This document shows, piece after piece, positions 25,108 through 34,523 of a DNA stretch of 39,785 nucleotides. The translations under genes were made by a program, and so were the position numbers. The number at the start of each line of letters is the position of its first letter. The stretch's first letter is position 1. The DNA is from Caldisphaera sp046536515 (GTDB lineage Archaea > Thermoproteota > Thermoprotei_A > Sulfolobales > Acidilobaceae): assembly GCF_046536515.1 (NCBI RefSeq), contig NZ_JAWDMQ010000008.1, forward strand, positions 1 through 39,785, in the 5' to 3' direction. Below the pieces are notes generated by a model. The model saw nothing but the letters and a program-made list of their open reading frames with translations, was not told where the DNA came from and made no database searches.

Positions 25108-26340
25108 ATGGCAAGTAAGATAGAATGTGAGGTTGAGGAAACTCCATTAGGCAAATTCTTGACCCCTCCCCAGCAAGGGTATTATATAAGGGTTCCAAAA
25201 GGGTTAGTAGATGTTATAACTGATACAACTAATGTAAGTGGAGTAGATCCAAAAGGAACTAGCACAATATATAGAGGATATACAATAGATGATATAGGAG
25301 AACATGCAGACTTTTATGAGGCAGCACATTTAATATTATACGGACATTTACCTAATGAAAGCGAATATAAGGAAATTAAGAATAAAATTGACACATATAG
25401 AGGACAAATTCCTGAAAAGATATTTGATGCTCTAAAATATGTTCCTGCAACACATCCAATGTATTACGCTCAAGTTGCAGTGAGTATGATGGGCCAATAT
25501 TATGCGCCTGAATGGAAGTTTGAAAAGGATTTGTTATATGATCATGCATTAAGGCTAATAGCTGCAATGCCAGTATTCTTCGCAGCTGGATGGCACTTAT
25601 CAAGAGACGGTAATTTGTACAGACCTGATCCTAGCTTACCTCATGGTAAAGACTCTTTAAGAATGATATTAGGTAGAATGCCATCTGACGTAGAGGCTAG
25701 AGCTTTTGAAAGTACATTAGTATTATACATGGATCATGGATTTAATGCAAGCACTTTTACAGTAAGGGTTGTTGCAAGCACTTTAACAGATATATACAGT
25801 GCTATAGCTGCAGGTATTGGTGCGCTAAAAGGTCCGTTGCATGGAGGAGCTAATGAACAAGCAATGGCAATGTTCTTAGATGCCTTAGCTAAAGCAAAAG
25901 CTAAAGGAGTTCCTCTAGATCAATACATAGAAGAATATATAAAAGATAAATTAGCTAAAAAAGAATTAATTATGGGATTCGGGCACAGAGTTTACAAAGT
26001 ACATGACCCAAGAACTGATGTTGCTGCAAAATTTGTTAAGCAATTAAAAGATGGCGAAATGTGGTTAAACGTTCTCAAGAAGTCTGAAGAAGTAATGAAG
26101 AAAGAAAAGAACTTACCAGCAAATATTGATCTATACACCGGGGTCTTATACTATCAACTTGGTATACCAATACCAATGTATACACCAATATTTGCAATGG
26201 GTAGAATTGTTGGTTGGTCTTCTCATTATATAGAGCAGGTTGGTGAAGGAGATACGAAGAAAAACAAAATTATGAGGCCCACAGAAGATTATAAAGGACC
26301 TGTAGGACTTAAGTATGTTCCAATGTCCGAAAGAAAGTAA
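25108..26340 (+). CDS. gltA: Citrate synthase
   Basis: 410 residues. Condenses oxaloacetate and acetyl-CoA at the entry to the TCA cycle. Active-site residues visible: H245 in GPLHGGANE, H293 in GFGHRVYK and D341 in NIDLYTG, the archaeal/type I short form. The protein could also use propionyl-CoA, as several archaeal enzymes do. ATG 25108 follows a spacer of 92 bp after hjc with TATA-like TATTTTAAAG. Monocistronic. Confidence 0.96.
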   Translation: MASKIECEVEETPLGKFLTPPQQGYYIRVPKGLVDVITDTTNVSGVDPKGTSTIYRGYTIDDIGEHADFYEAAHLILYGHLPNESEYKEIKNKIDTYRGQIPEKIFDALKYVPATHPMYYAQVAVSMMGQYYAPEWKFEKDLLYDHALRLIAAMPVFFAAGWHLSRDGNLYRPDPSLPHGKDSLRMILGRMPSDVEARAFESTLVLYMDHGFNASTFTVRVVASTLTDIYSAIAAGIGALKGPLHGGANEQAMAMFLDALAKAKAKGVPLDQYIEEYIKDKLAKKELIMGFGHRVYKVHDPRTDVAAKFVKQLKDGEMWLNVLKKSEEVMKKEKNLPANIDLYTGVLYYQLGIPIPMYTPIFAMGRIVGWSSHYIEQVGEGDTKKNKIMRPTEDYKGPVGLKYVPMSERK

Positions 26341-26380
26341 ATTAACTAATTTTTTCTTCTTTCTTTTTTATATTTTTAAT

Positions 26381-27217
26381 TTAAGTTCTTTCCATAGCAT
26401 TTATGCTAACCAGCATACCTATTATAAACAAGGCTAATGATAATGCTATAAGAATCGCCCAACTTAATAAGTAATTACTTATAGGAGTACCTATTAAATT
26501 GTATCTAACTATATCTGCTGCATAGGTTATAGGATTAAATTTAGCTATTTCTTGTAACCAACTTGGCATTTGCTTTAATGGGAACAGAGCGCTTGATGCA
26601 AACATTAGTGGTAGGTTTATTAAATTAACTATAGCAAACATAATTTCAACATTATCGACATTAAACGCAATGGCAGCAAAAACGCTTACAAATCCTATAG
26701 CTATTAGTATTATTGCAATGCCAGCTAATAATACATTTATTACATTTAAGCCAGGTTTGAATTTAATTCCTAGACCCCAGGCTATTAACATTAAAATTGT
26801 TTCATAAAATAATATCCTAATTAGAGTCCCGAAAACCTTTGACAAAAATATACCAGATCTTGGCGTTGGTGTCATTAATAATCTATTTAAATACCCAAGC
26901 CTCTTTTCAAAAACTAGATTTGTACCTCCGAAAACACTCTGGAAGAATCCGAATACAACCAGCATTCCACTTGCAAGATAAGTGAAGTAACTTGTTGTCC
27001 CAAATAAATTCAATAGTTGTTTATTTACATATTGAGAAATTAAAGAAGAATATTGAGGAGGTATGTTTGTTGGAGCAAACATTTGAGCGAAGTTAAGGCT
27101 TTTTCCAAATAAACCCAGCCAGAACAAGGGGGTTATTAAAGATACTATAAATGTACCTCTCCTACTTAACCATTTCTTTAATTCCCTAACAGTTAATGTA
27201 TAAACTTCTTGAATCAT
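26381..27217 (-). CDS. ABC-2 type exporter permease
   Basis: 278 residues, six membrane spans, with the ABC-2 signature region NLINLPLMFASSALFPLKQMPSWLQEIAKFNPITYAADIVR before the last span. Works with the ATPase encoded just upstream (4-bp overlap) as a DrrAB-like exporter of drugs or lipids. The N-terminal amphipathic helix RELKKWLSRRG is the usual coupling segment. Substrate unknown. Confidence 0.92.
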   Translation of the reverse strand: MIQEVYTLTVRELKKWLSRRGTFIVSLITPLFWLGLFGKSLNFAQMFAPTNIPPQYSSLISQYVNKQLLNLFGTTSYFTYLASGMLVVFGFFQSVFGGTNLVFEKRLGYLNRLLMTPTPRSGIFLSKVFGTLIRILFYETILMLIAWGLGIKFKPGLNVINVLLAGIAIILIAIGFVSVFAAIAFNVDNVEIMFAIVNLINLPLMFASSALFPLKQMPSWLQEIAKFNPITYAADIVRYNLIGTPISNYLLSWAILIALSLALFIIGMLVSINAMERT

Positions 27218-28203
27218 CTGCTAGCACCCCTCGTAACTCTCATATACTTAAATCTATCAAATCCCCCTTCTTCTTCTCTAAGCCCTCTACCAGTTAACTC
27301 TAAAAATACCTCTTCTAAATTTGGTTTTACTACCTTAAGCTCAATAACTTCATAACCTGATAATATTTTAATAAGCTGTGGAAGAAATTCACTTGATGAT
27401 TCTGTCTTAACCAAAATTTGGTTATCTATTTTACTTGCTGAATTTGGCAAGAAATCATTAATTTTATTTATAACTTCATCTAATTTATTGTTATCTTTAA
27501 CTAATATATAAATTCTATCACCTTTTATTTTTGCCTTAAGTTCACTCGGCGTTCCTATTGCAATTATTTTTCCATGATCAATTATTGCAACTCTATCCGA
27601 TAACGCTTCTGCTTCCTCCATATAATGGGTTGTTAATAAAACAGTTGTTCCATTTTTCTTTAATTCCCTTACAAGGTCCCAAATATGTCTTCTTGATTGC
27701 ACATCAAGACCTACAGTAGGTTCGTCTAAAAAAATAACCGATGGGTTATGTACTATACTCATAGCAATTTCTAATCTTCTTCTCATTCCCCCACTATATT
27801 CTCTAACTTTTTTAAATGCGCTATCCCATAAATCCATAAAATTTAAAGCCCATTTTGCTCTATCTTCAGCTTCATTACCTCTATAACCGAAAAGCTTAGC
27901 CATAATCAATACATTTTCATATCCGCTTAGCTCATCATCAGCTGTTAAATCTTGAGGAGAAACGCCAATAATTTTTCTTACATGATACTTATGTTTAACT
28001 ATGCTATATCCTAAAATATATGCATCACCCTCTGTTGGTCTTTTTACGGTAGAAAGCATACCAATAGTTGTAGTTTTACCTGCTCCGTTTGGACCTAGTA
28101 AAGAAAATATCTCTCCTTTATTAATTGTAAAATTAATGTGATCTACTGCAACAAAGTTTCCATATTTTTTAGTTAAATTCTCTGCTTGTATAGCTGGATC
28201 CAT
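27214..28203 (-). CDS. ABC transporter ATPase (DrrA-like)
   Basis: 329 residues from ATG 28203, chosen because GGGTGATAAA directly precedes it; 20 further upstream codons are open but lack a site. Walker A GPNGAGKT (37-44), signature YSGGMRRRLEIAM, Walker B VIFLDEPTVGLD, and H-loop TTHYMEEA are intact. The C-terminal 100 residues match the DrrA-type extension. Divergent from the PfkB kinase across a (TA)-rich spacer (about 28238-28276) that must hold both promoters. Confidence 0.94.
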   Translation of the reverse strand: MDPAIQAENLTKKYGNFVAVDHINFTINKGEIFSLLGPNGAGKTTTIGMLSTVKRPTEGDAYILGYSIVKHKYHVRKIIGVSPQDLTADDELSGYENVLIMAKLFGYRGNEAEDRAKWALNFMDLWDSAFKKVREYSGGMRRRLEIAMSIVHNPSVIFLDEPTVGLDVQSRRHIWDLVRELKKNGTTVLLTTHYMEEAEALSDRVAIIDHGKIIAIGTPSELKAKIKGDRIYILVKDNNKLDEVINKINDFLPNSASKIDNQILVKTESSSEFLPQLIKILSGYEVIELKVVKPNLEEVFLELTGRGLREEEGGFDRFKYMRVTRGASR

Positions 28204-28328
28204 TTTATCACCCGGATTAATATTTATAAAGGGTATATATAAATATTTATATATATATTTCATATATATATAAATTATTTATCATATAGCTAATTTTATC
28301 CAAATATCAACATTAATAGTGATGAGAA

Positions 28329-29231
28329 ATGATAAGTGATAAAAAACAACTTCATGTCTCAATTGGCAACATAAACATAGACTTTATCTCTATAATTGAT
28401 GAAGAATTGAGACCGGACTTTAATATTATAGCAAAAGATGTATGGATCGGCTTAGGAGGAGCCGCTACCAACTATGCAATAGCAGTGTCTAGATTAAACC
28501 ATAGGGCTAAGCTTATCGCAAGAACGGGAGAAGAAGTAATTAAATATGGCTTTCTAGATAAACTAAAAGAAGAAGGTGTAGACATTTCATTAATAGAAAT
28601 TACTAAAGAAAAACCAGGCATGGTCATGATAATAGTTAACAAAAATAAATCAACAAGAACAATGATAACAGCAAGAAATGCAAATAAAGGGTTAAAATTA
28701 AAAAATGAAATAATTAATGGAGATCACGTACATTTTTCCAGCGTTGACCCAGAATTAATTCATAATGTTAAATATATGAAAAATATAGAAACGATTAGCT
28801 ATGATCCGGGAGGGGAAGCCTGTTATAATAAAGAAAGAATAATAGATAGCATAAAATATATCAATTGGTTATTGATTAATGAAAATGAATTCTCGTGTTT
28901 AGATTTAGATGTTGATATGCTTTTTGATAACTATGGATTAAAGTTTATAGTAATAAAAAAAGGATCTAAAGGCGCAGAAGTGATTTATAAAAAACATAAA
29001 ATTTCAGGTAAAATAAATACAACGATAAGCCAAGTTGATCCTACAGGTGCAGGAGATGCTTTTAATGCCTCATTCAATGTTTTTTATAAAAAATACAATA
29101 ATCTTAGTGAAGGATTAAAATACGCCATATCGGCAGGATCAGCTAAGGTAGAAAAGTTAGGTAGCAGCAACATGCCATATCTCAATGAAATAGAATCTAA
29201 GCTAAAATTTGTTGAAATTTCTCATTACTAA
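28329..29231 (+). CDS. PfkB/ribokinase-family sugar kinase
   Basis: 300 residues. N-terminal GGAATNYAIAVSRLNHRAKLIARTGEE is PfkB motif 1 region; DPTGAGDAFNASF near residues 236-248 is signature 2 with the catalytic Asp and anion hole. Substrate (sugar, nucleoside or sugar acid) is not deducible; archaeal relatives include ribokinase and KDG kinase. Its 3' end overlaps the convergent amidohydrolase-like gene by 35 bp. Confidence 0.9.
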   Translation: MISDKKQLHVSIGNINIDFISIIDEELRPDFNIIAKDVWIGLGGAATNYAIAVSRLNHRAKLIARTGEEVIKYGFLDKLKEEGVDISLIEITKEKPGMVMIIVNKNKSTRTMITARNANKGLKLKNEIINGDHVHFSSVDPELIHNVKYMKNIETISYDPGGEACYNKERIIDSIKYINWLLINENEFSCLDLDVDMLFDNYGLKFIVIKKGSKGAEVIYKKHKISGKINTTISQVDPTGAGDAFNASFNVFYKKYNNLSEGLKYAISAGSAKVEKLGSSNMPYLNEIESKLKFVEISHY

Positions 29232-30075
29232 CTATTTTTTCTATAAGGCTTTCAGCTTCTTTTAAATGTTTTTGTCCAATTCTTAAATGCCCTCCAATAT
29301 CAATTAAAACATCTTCACCAGCTAAGAGACTTTCTATTATAGCATTTTCATTATATATATTTTTTATGTAATCCAATGTTCCCTTATAATAATTCATCGC
29401 TGGAGGTCTTGATGTATCATATACAATTATTTCAGCTTTATTGTTTTCTTTTATAATGTTTGGAGGTAAACCTGCTATAGCCCTTATTTTTTCGCTCTTT
29501 TCATAAACATTATCAATTTTCGATAAACTGTAACTTCCTTTTCCTAAAAGAGTTAAATAATCATTAGAATCCTCACTAATACCATTTCCATCGCAACCAT
29601 AACCTTTAACTTCTATTTTTCCGCTAAGGCTTGGAGGTACAGATATATTATTAACACATGATGGCGCAGCTATTCCAAAGAATCCGCCTAATTTATCTTG
29701 GAGATCTATAATGTAGGACACATCTATAGATTCTGCAAATATTGTAGTAACACCGTGCATATTCAACTCATATATACTTGGCAAAGATAGAGTAAACAAA
29801 TCCTTTTTACTTAGCATCTTATATAGTTCTATTCTTTTGTTCATCTTTAAATTGAAAAACCTAATTAAAAATGTAGATATATCTGCTATAGCTGTTAAGG
29901 AAGGAGCTATAATTCTGCCTTTTCCACCCAAAACTAATGAAGGTTCACTCATTTCATCAGGAACAGGTTGAGTACCTACTTCTTTTATTTTTCCATCATC
30001 TATGAAAACATAGCCGTCTCTAATCAGCTCTTTCCCTGTAAATATTGATGAGCCAGTTATTAATATTGATACCAT
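29197..30075 (-). CDS. Amidohydrolase-like protein lacking metal ligands
   Basis: 292 residues. The N-terminal sandwich domain (DGYVFIDDGKIKEVG) and the C-terminal return of that domain (NKAEIIVYDTSRPPAMNY) match the composite domain of amidohydrolases. Where active members have PG(L/F)xDxHxH, this protein has APSLTAIADIST, with no His; no other metal-binding His cluster is seen, and the barrel is about 100 residues short. I therefore read it as a non-catalytic or decayed relative. ATG 30075 has a GGAGGTC site provided by the adjoining mobile element. Confidence 0.72.
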   Translation of the reverse strand: MVSILITGSSIFTGKELIRDGYVFIDDGKIKEVGTQPVPDEMSEPSLVLGGKGRIIAPSLTAIADISTFLIRFFNLKMNKRIELYKMLSKKDLFTLSLPSIYELNMHGVTTIFAESIDVSYIIDLQDKLGGFFGIAAPSCVNNISVPPSLSGKIEVKGYGCDGNGISEDSNDYLTLLGKGSYSLSKIDNVYEKSEKIRAIAGLPPNIIKENNKAEIIVYDTSRPPAMNYYKGTLDYIKNIYNENAIIESLLAGEDVLIDIGGHLRIGQKHLKEAESLIEKIVSNEKFQQILA

Positions 30076-30077
30076 TT

Positions 30078-30378
30078 TCTGACCTCCTCCCCGCCCTGAA
30101 GGGCGAGGGTTTTCTGAGGTCTTAAGGGTTACACCCCTTTTACAGGTGCTACTCTATTATCCCTCAAGCCGATATTGCGGGAGAAATCGGCTCCCGCTCC
30201 TCATGTTTTAAGAGTTGATCGGCCTGGAGTTCTATTTTATTACACTTGTTAGTTGGGATAGAGGCGTACCTCATGTTTCAGTGACACATACCCCTTTAGC
30301 AACTGTCTCAATTTTAAGTTTCTAAACTTAAAAAACTTTACCTTGCCCCTAGAAGGGGTTTGTAGTTCTCTTTATCAC
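30078..30378 (-). mobile_element. Non-coding ~300-bp element, copy 2 (most complete)
   Basis: Same layout and orientation as 6481-6774. Right end at the plus-strand left with hairpin CGCCCTGAAGGGCG next to GGAGGAGGTCAGA (minus), as in the tnpB element. Left end GTGATAAAGAGAACTACAAA (minus) with hairpin CCCCTTCTAGGGG. Interior pseudoknot-like repeats as in copy 1. No ORF. It fills the spacer between the amidohydrolase-like gene and PINA; the remaining 30379-30521 is AT-rich promoter DNA. Confidence 0.82.
30081..30090 (-). promoter_or_regulatory. Ribosome-binding site supplied by an element end
   Basis: Minus strand GGAGGAGGTC, ending 5 bp before the ATG at 30075. It is part of the element's terminal sequence and matches the archaeal 16S 3' end better than most native sites in this window. 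Confidence 0.65.
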
Positions 30379-30521
30379 CTATAAGTTAATAAACTTAAGA
30401 AAAGTATAAATATATTAATAAAAATTACTATTTATATTCAATTAAAGCCATAAAATTTAAAAAGTATAATATAATTTATACTCCCATTTAACATAAAATT
30501 ATTGGTAAGGGGACAACAAAA

Positions 30522-32102
30522 TTGGTAGAAAATGCAGGCCTATACTTAGTTGATGTGGAATCTGTATTAGACGGAAGCGCAAGAAGAGCTATTGAAGATG
30601 GCATGGTACCTGTAGGAAGGGTTATAATATTAAAAGAGTTGGTTGAGTATTTTTATAATCAAGCTAAAAAGGGGATGAGCATAGGATTTACAGGGTTAGA
30701 TGAAATAAAGAAAATTGGAAATATTAAGAGAAGCGGTGTCCAAATAGATATAATTGAAAGCGATAAGAAATTGATTAGAGAAATATCATATGAAGAATTA
30801 AAAAAGGATATAAGAGATTATGCATGGAAAGCCAGTGCTGTAATAATAACAAGTGATTTGATGATGTTAGAATCCTCTGAAGCTTTAAACATACCTGTTT
30901 TATTTACTGGATCTAAAAAATATGGAAAACTTAAAATAGAAGAGTTTTTTGATGAAAAAACTATGAGCGTTCACTTAAAGGAGGGTGCTTTACCATTAGC
31001 TAAAATAGGTAAACCAGGGAGTTGGATATTTGTTAAGCTTTCTGACAAAACCTTAGATAGGTCCCAAATAGAAGAAATGTCTAGAGAAATAATAGAAAGA
31101 GCCTCAACAATGGAAGAGGGATTTGTTGAGATTGATAGAACAGGCTCAACAATAATTCAACTTAAGGATTATAGAATAATAATTACAAGACCTCCACTAA
31201 GTGATGGATGGGAAATAACAGCAGTAAGACCAATAGCAAAATTAAAATTAGAAGAATATAATCTACCAGAAAAGTTAATGAAGAGGTTACTGGAAAGGGC
31301 TGAAGGGATTTTAATAAGCGGATCACCAGGTGCTGGCAAAACGACCTTTGCTCAAGCACTAGCAGAATTTTATTCTAATAAAGGAAAAATAGTAAAAACA
31401 ATCGAATCTCCTAGAGACATGAGATTACCAGCAGATATAACTCAATATTCAAAAACTTATGCAGAAATGACGGAGCTTCATGATATATTACTTTTATCTA
31501 GACCTGACTATACTTTTTTTGATGAACTAAGAGACGATGATGACTTTAAGTTATATGTTGATTTGAGGTTAGCTGGAATAGGTATGGTGGGGGTAACTCA
31601 TGCAACTTCGCCTATAGATGCAATACAAAGGATTGCTACCAGAGTCGAATTAGGTATGATACCAAGTATAATAGATACGGTAATATTCATAAATAATGGA
31701 AGTGTTGAGAAAGTTTATGAACTAGAAATAACAGTTAGACTTCCTACAGGACTTAAAGAAGCTGAATTGGCAAGACCTGTTGTTGAAGTGAAGAACTTTT
31801 TGACTGGAGAACTTGAATATGAATTATATACGTTTGGAGAACAAACTATGGTTATTCCTGTGAGAAGAAAATATAGGGCAAGTAAAGAAAATAAAACAAA
31901 CTTAAGTATATCTGAAAATGAAATTTCTGCTATATCAGAAAAAATTCTCAGGCTAATTCCTAACGCAATAACAGAAATAAGCGAAAATAGTCTTATTATT
32001 AGAATACCTAGACATTCTAAAATAACAGCAAAAAAGGTAAAATCCATAAAGAAAATAGCTGATGAATATGGTTTAGATCTTAAATTTATACCATTAGATT
32101 AG
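30522..32102 (+). CDS. pina: PINA: PIN-domain and PilT/VirB11-type ATPase, Holliday junction branch-migration factor
   Basis: 526 residues in three parts: PIN-like domain (about 1-140, DVESVLDG and ITSDLMMLE), hexameric ATPase (about 240-430) with Walker A GSPGAGKT (267-274) and acidic box YTFFDELRDDDD, and a KH-like C-terminal domain (about 450-526). In Sulfolobus islandicus the homologue migrates Holliday junctions and binds Hjc and Hjm. TTG start at 30522 with GGTAAGGGG upstream. The PIN acidic residues are only partly recognisable. Confidence 0.9.
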   Translation: MVENAGLYLVDVESVLDGSARRAIEDGMVPVGRVIILKELVEYFYNQAKKGMSIGFTGLDEIKKIGNIKRSGVQIDIIESDKKLIREISYEELKKDIRDYAWKASAVIITSDLMMLESSEALNIPVLFTGSKKYGKLKIEEFFDEKTMSVHLKEGALPLAKIGKPGSWIFVKLSDKTLDRSQIEEMSREIIERASTMEEGFVEIDRTGSTIIQLKDYRIIITRPPLSDGWEITAVRPIAKLKLEEYNLPEKLMKRLLERAEGILISGSPGAGKTTFAQALAEFYSNKGKIVKTIESPRDMRLPADITQYSKTYAEMTELHDILLLSRPDYTFFDELRDDDDFKLYVDLRLAGIGMVGVTHATSPIDAIQRIATRVELGMIPSIIDTVIFINNGSVEKVYELEITVRLPTGLKEAELARPVVEVKNFLTGELEYELYTFGEQTMVIPVRRKYRASKENKTNLSISENEISAISEKILRLIPNAITEISENSLIIRIPRHSKITAKKVKSIKKIADEYGLDLKFIPLD

Positions 32103-32204
32103 GACAATCTAACAATTAATGATAAAGAAACAACAAAAGATTTTCTAGGATATATAACAAATAAAAATTTAGGTTTTTTATATAATATAATCCTGGTGGT
32201 AATA

Positions 32205-33233
32205 TTGAATAAAAACGATTTAGCAAGGTTTTCTAGACAATTACTAATGCAAGACATAGGATATGAAGGTATGGAAAAATTAATGAATTCCAAAGTAGCT
32301 ATTGTTGGATGTGGAGCTTTAGGATCAACTCAGGCTGAAATTTTAGCAAGGGCTGGAATCAAAAAAATTAAAGTCATTGATAGGGATTACGTAGATTTAA
32401 GCAATTTACATAGAACCCATATGATTACAGAAAAGGATGCAATTGATACATTACCAAAAGCTATTGCATGTAAAAAATGGATTAAAGAAATTGATTCAAG
32501 TATTGAAGTAGAAAGTGTAATAGATGACTTTGACTCTACAAACGCTGAAAAATTTTTAAATAATGTAGATTTAATTATTGATGGTACAGATAATTTAGAA
32601 TCTAGGTTTTTAATTAACGATTTTTCTGTTAAATATAACATACCATGGATATACGCAGGTGTTAGCTCATGGTATGGTAACGTTATGTTTATAAAACCAA
32701 ATCAAGGAGCATGTCTCAGATGTTTAATACCAGAAACAAACAATCAAAATGAAAGTTGCGATATTATACCATCCATTGGCACTATGACAACCTTAGTTTC
32801 TTCTATATCTTCCAATTTAGCAATTAGATATTTGGCAGGGAATGAAGTTCCCTACGGGGTTCTATTTGTAATAGATGGCAGAGACATAAGTTTGGAAAAA
32901 ATAAAAATAACTAAAAATGAAAAATGCCCTACTTGCGGTTTGCATCAATATGAATTCCTTGAGAAAAAAATATCAAGAAATGTTGTAAGGATATGCGGAA
33001 CTCATGCAATAGAAATAAGACCGGAAAAATTTTTAAATATTGACTTTATAAAAAAAATTAATAAAATTAAGGAAAAATTTAATGTAATTTCTATAAATAA
33101 ATATAGCATAAGGGTGCAAAGAGATACCATCCAAATAGTTCTTATGAATAATGGATTGGGTATTGTAGAAGGAATCAATGATGTAAATATAGCTAAAAAG
33201 CTATATGATGAACTATTTAATATTATAATTTAA
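32205..33233 (+). CDS. ThiF/MoeB/HesA-family E1-like adenylyltransferase
   Basis: 342 residues from TTG 32205 (GGTGGT at 32195-32200); a GTG at 32196 is the alternative. Adenylates the C-terminus of a ubiquitin-like sulfur carrier (MoaD, ThiS or archaeal SAMP). ATP site VAIVGCGALGS, then DRDYVDLSNLHRTHM, and IIDGTDNLESRF. Zinc knuckles CLRC and CPTC are present. Family catalytic Cys is probably in ESCDIIPSIGTM. A C-terminal domain of about 90 residues has no rhodanese motif. Convergent with the following MFS gene. Confidence 0.92.
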   Translation: MNKNDLARFSRQLLMQDIGYEGMEKLMNSKVAIVGCGALGSTQAEILARAGIKKIKVIDRDYVDLSNLHRTHMITEKDAIDTLPKAIACKKWIKEIDSSIEVESVIDDFDSTNAEKFLNNVDLIIDGTDNLESRFLINDFSVKYNIPWIYAGVSSWYGNVMFIKPNQGACLRCLIPETNNQNESCDIIPSIGTMTTLVSSISSNLAIRYLAGNEVPYGVLFVIDGRDISLEKIKITKNEKCPTCGLHQYEFLEKKISRNVVRICGTHAIEIRPEKFLNIDFIKKINKIKEKFNVISINKYSIRVQRDTIQIVLMNNGLGIVEGINDVNIAKKLYDELFNIII

Positions 33234-33243
33234 GGAATTTTAA

Positions 33244-34455
33244 TCATTCTTCATTAATATCTTCTAGCCTTTTGTTTACAGTCTCAATTCCATAAATATA
33301 CCACAATACAGACGCTAAACCCCCAATACCCCACAATGCAATATTATAAATTAAATACTGCATTACGTTAAATGAAGCTGCATAAAATATTGATGCTGCA
33401 TATAATATATAAGGTAAAAGTCTTGAAATTGCTATTCCGGTTGATCTAAGGTTTGTTGGAAATATAACAGGCTCCAATGAAACCCTTGCTGCCCAAGCAA
33501 ATTCACCGAATAATCCGTTTATGAATAGTAAGGCTAAAAATAATTGAACTATGTTTTTTGCAAGAATATAATCAATAAAAATGAATATCATGACTAAGAA
33601 TCCTCCCATGTATGAAAAAATAGTGAAAAACTTGGTTCCAATTTTTTTGACAATACCTAGTGAAATAAAACCACCTATGCTTTCTCCTAAATTATAAATA
33701 ACTAATAGAATTGAAGTTAACTTAGGAAATAAATAAGGACCTATAGTTAATGCTAACAATGCATATGTTAAAGCTGTTGCTATAATTAAAGAAGTTAAAA
33801 AGTAAATTTTAAACCATAATTTTTCTATATTAATCTTCTTTTGAGTTTCTTTCCTCTTAATTTCCCATCTCAAAGATTCTGGTATCATCAACCTAAATAT
33901 TAACATTAATAATATCGATACTATTAAAGATATTAAATAATAGAACCTTTCCTGTTCTAATGAAAGAAGACCGCTCCTTAACGAAATTAAACCCCCTATC
34001 AAAACACCAACATTAGCTATGTTAGTTGTAAATATTAGCACAATTTCTCTATATTTTATTGGCATCATTTCAGATAAGTAAGTTAATAGGGTCGGCATTT
34101 CTCCTCCAAGACCAATTTGAGAAATAAGCAGGCCTAAAATCAAAATAAGGAAATTGTTTGATAGCAAAACAATTAAAGAACCTATTCCATACAATAATAA
34201 AGTTAGTATGAACATGCTTTTCCTTCCTTTGGTATCAGCTAGCTTACCAATAACTATATTTCCTATTATTGTTCCTATAGGGATTGAAAGAAAAATATAA
34301 ACATAATAATTCTGAGGTACAAAGCTCCATGTTGTTGATATAGAAGGTAATGCAAGAACCAAACCGTAAATTAACATACCAATAGATGATGAAATTATTA
34401 TGAGCCATTGATATTTATTTAAAGGTCCATAATCTATTTTATTTATTTCACTCAC
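33244..34455 (-). CDS. MFS transporter, sugar/metabolite-H+ symporter type
   Basis: 403 residues, 12 spans. GKLADTKGRKSMF (motif A), YLSEMMPIKYREI after helix 4 and MPESLRWEIKRKE after helix 6 mark the same subgroup as 6851-8149; the middle loop is shorter here. GTG start with GGTGA upstream on the minus strand. Lies between the E1-like enzyme (convergent) and the aminotransferase gene upstream, 68 bp away on the same strand, with which it may be co-transcribed. Substrate unknown. Confidence 0.88.
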   Translation of the reverse strand: MSEINKIDYGPLNKYQWLIIISSSIGMLIYGLVLALPSISTTWSFVPQNYYVYIFLSIPIGTIIGNIVIGKLADTKGRKSMFILTLLLYGIGSLIVLLSNNFLILILGLLISQIGLGGEMPTLLTYLSEMMPIKYREIVLIFTTNIANVGVLIGGLISLRSGLLSLEQERFYYLISLIVSILLMLIFRLMIPESLRWEIKRKETQKKINIEKLWFKIYFLTSLIIATALTYALLALTIGPYLFPKLTSILLVIYNLGESIGGFISLGIVKKIGTKFFTIFSYMGGFLVMIFIFIDYILAKNIVQLFLALLFINGLFGEFAWAARVSLEPVIFPTNLRSTGIAISRLLPYILYAASIFYAASFNVMQYLIYNIALWGIGGLASVLWYIYGIETVNKRLEDINEE

Positions 34456-34523
34456 TAAATTTTCACCTATTATTATGAAATAAGATTTTATATTATTAGC
34501 TCTGCTGAACGTTCAACAAAAAA

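Noticed and set aside
28238..28280. TA-rich stretch as a possible replication origin or satellite.
   Set aside because: It is only about 40 bp, in a divergent promoter region, with no ORB-like repeats or Cdc6/Orc gene nearby.
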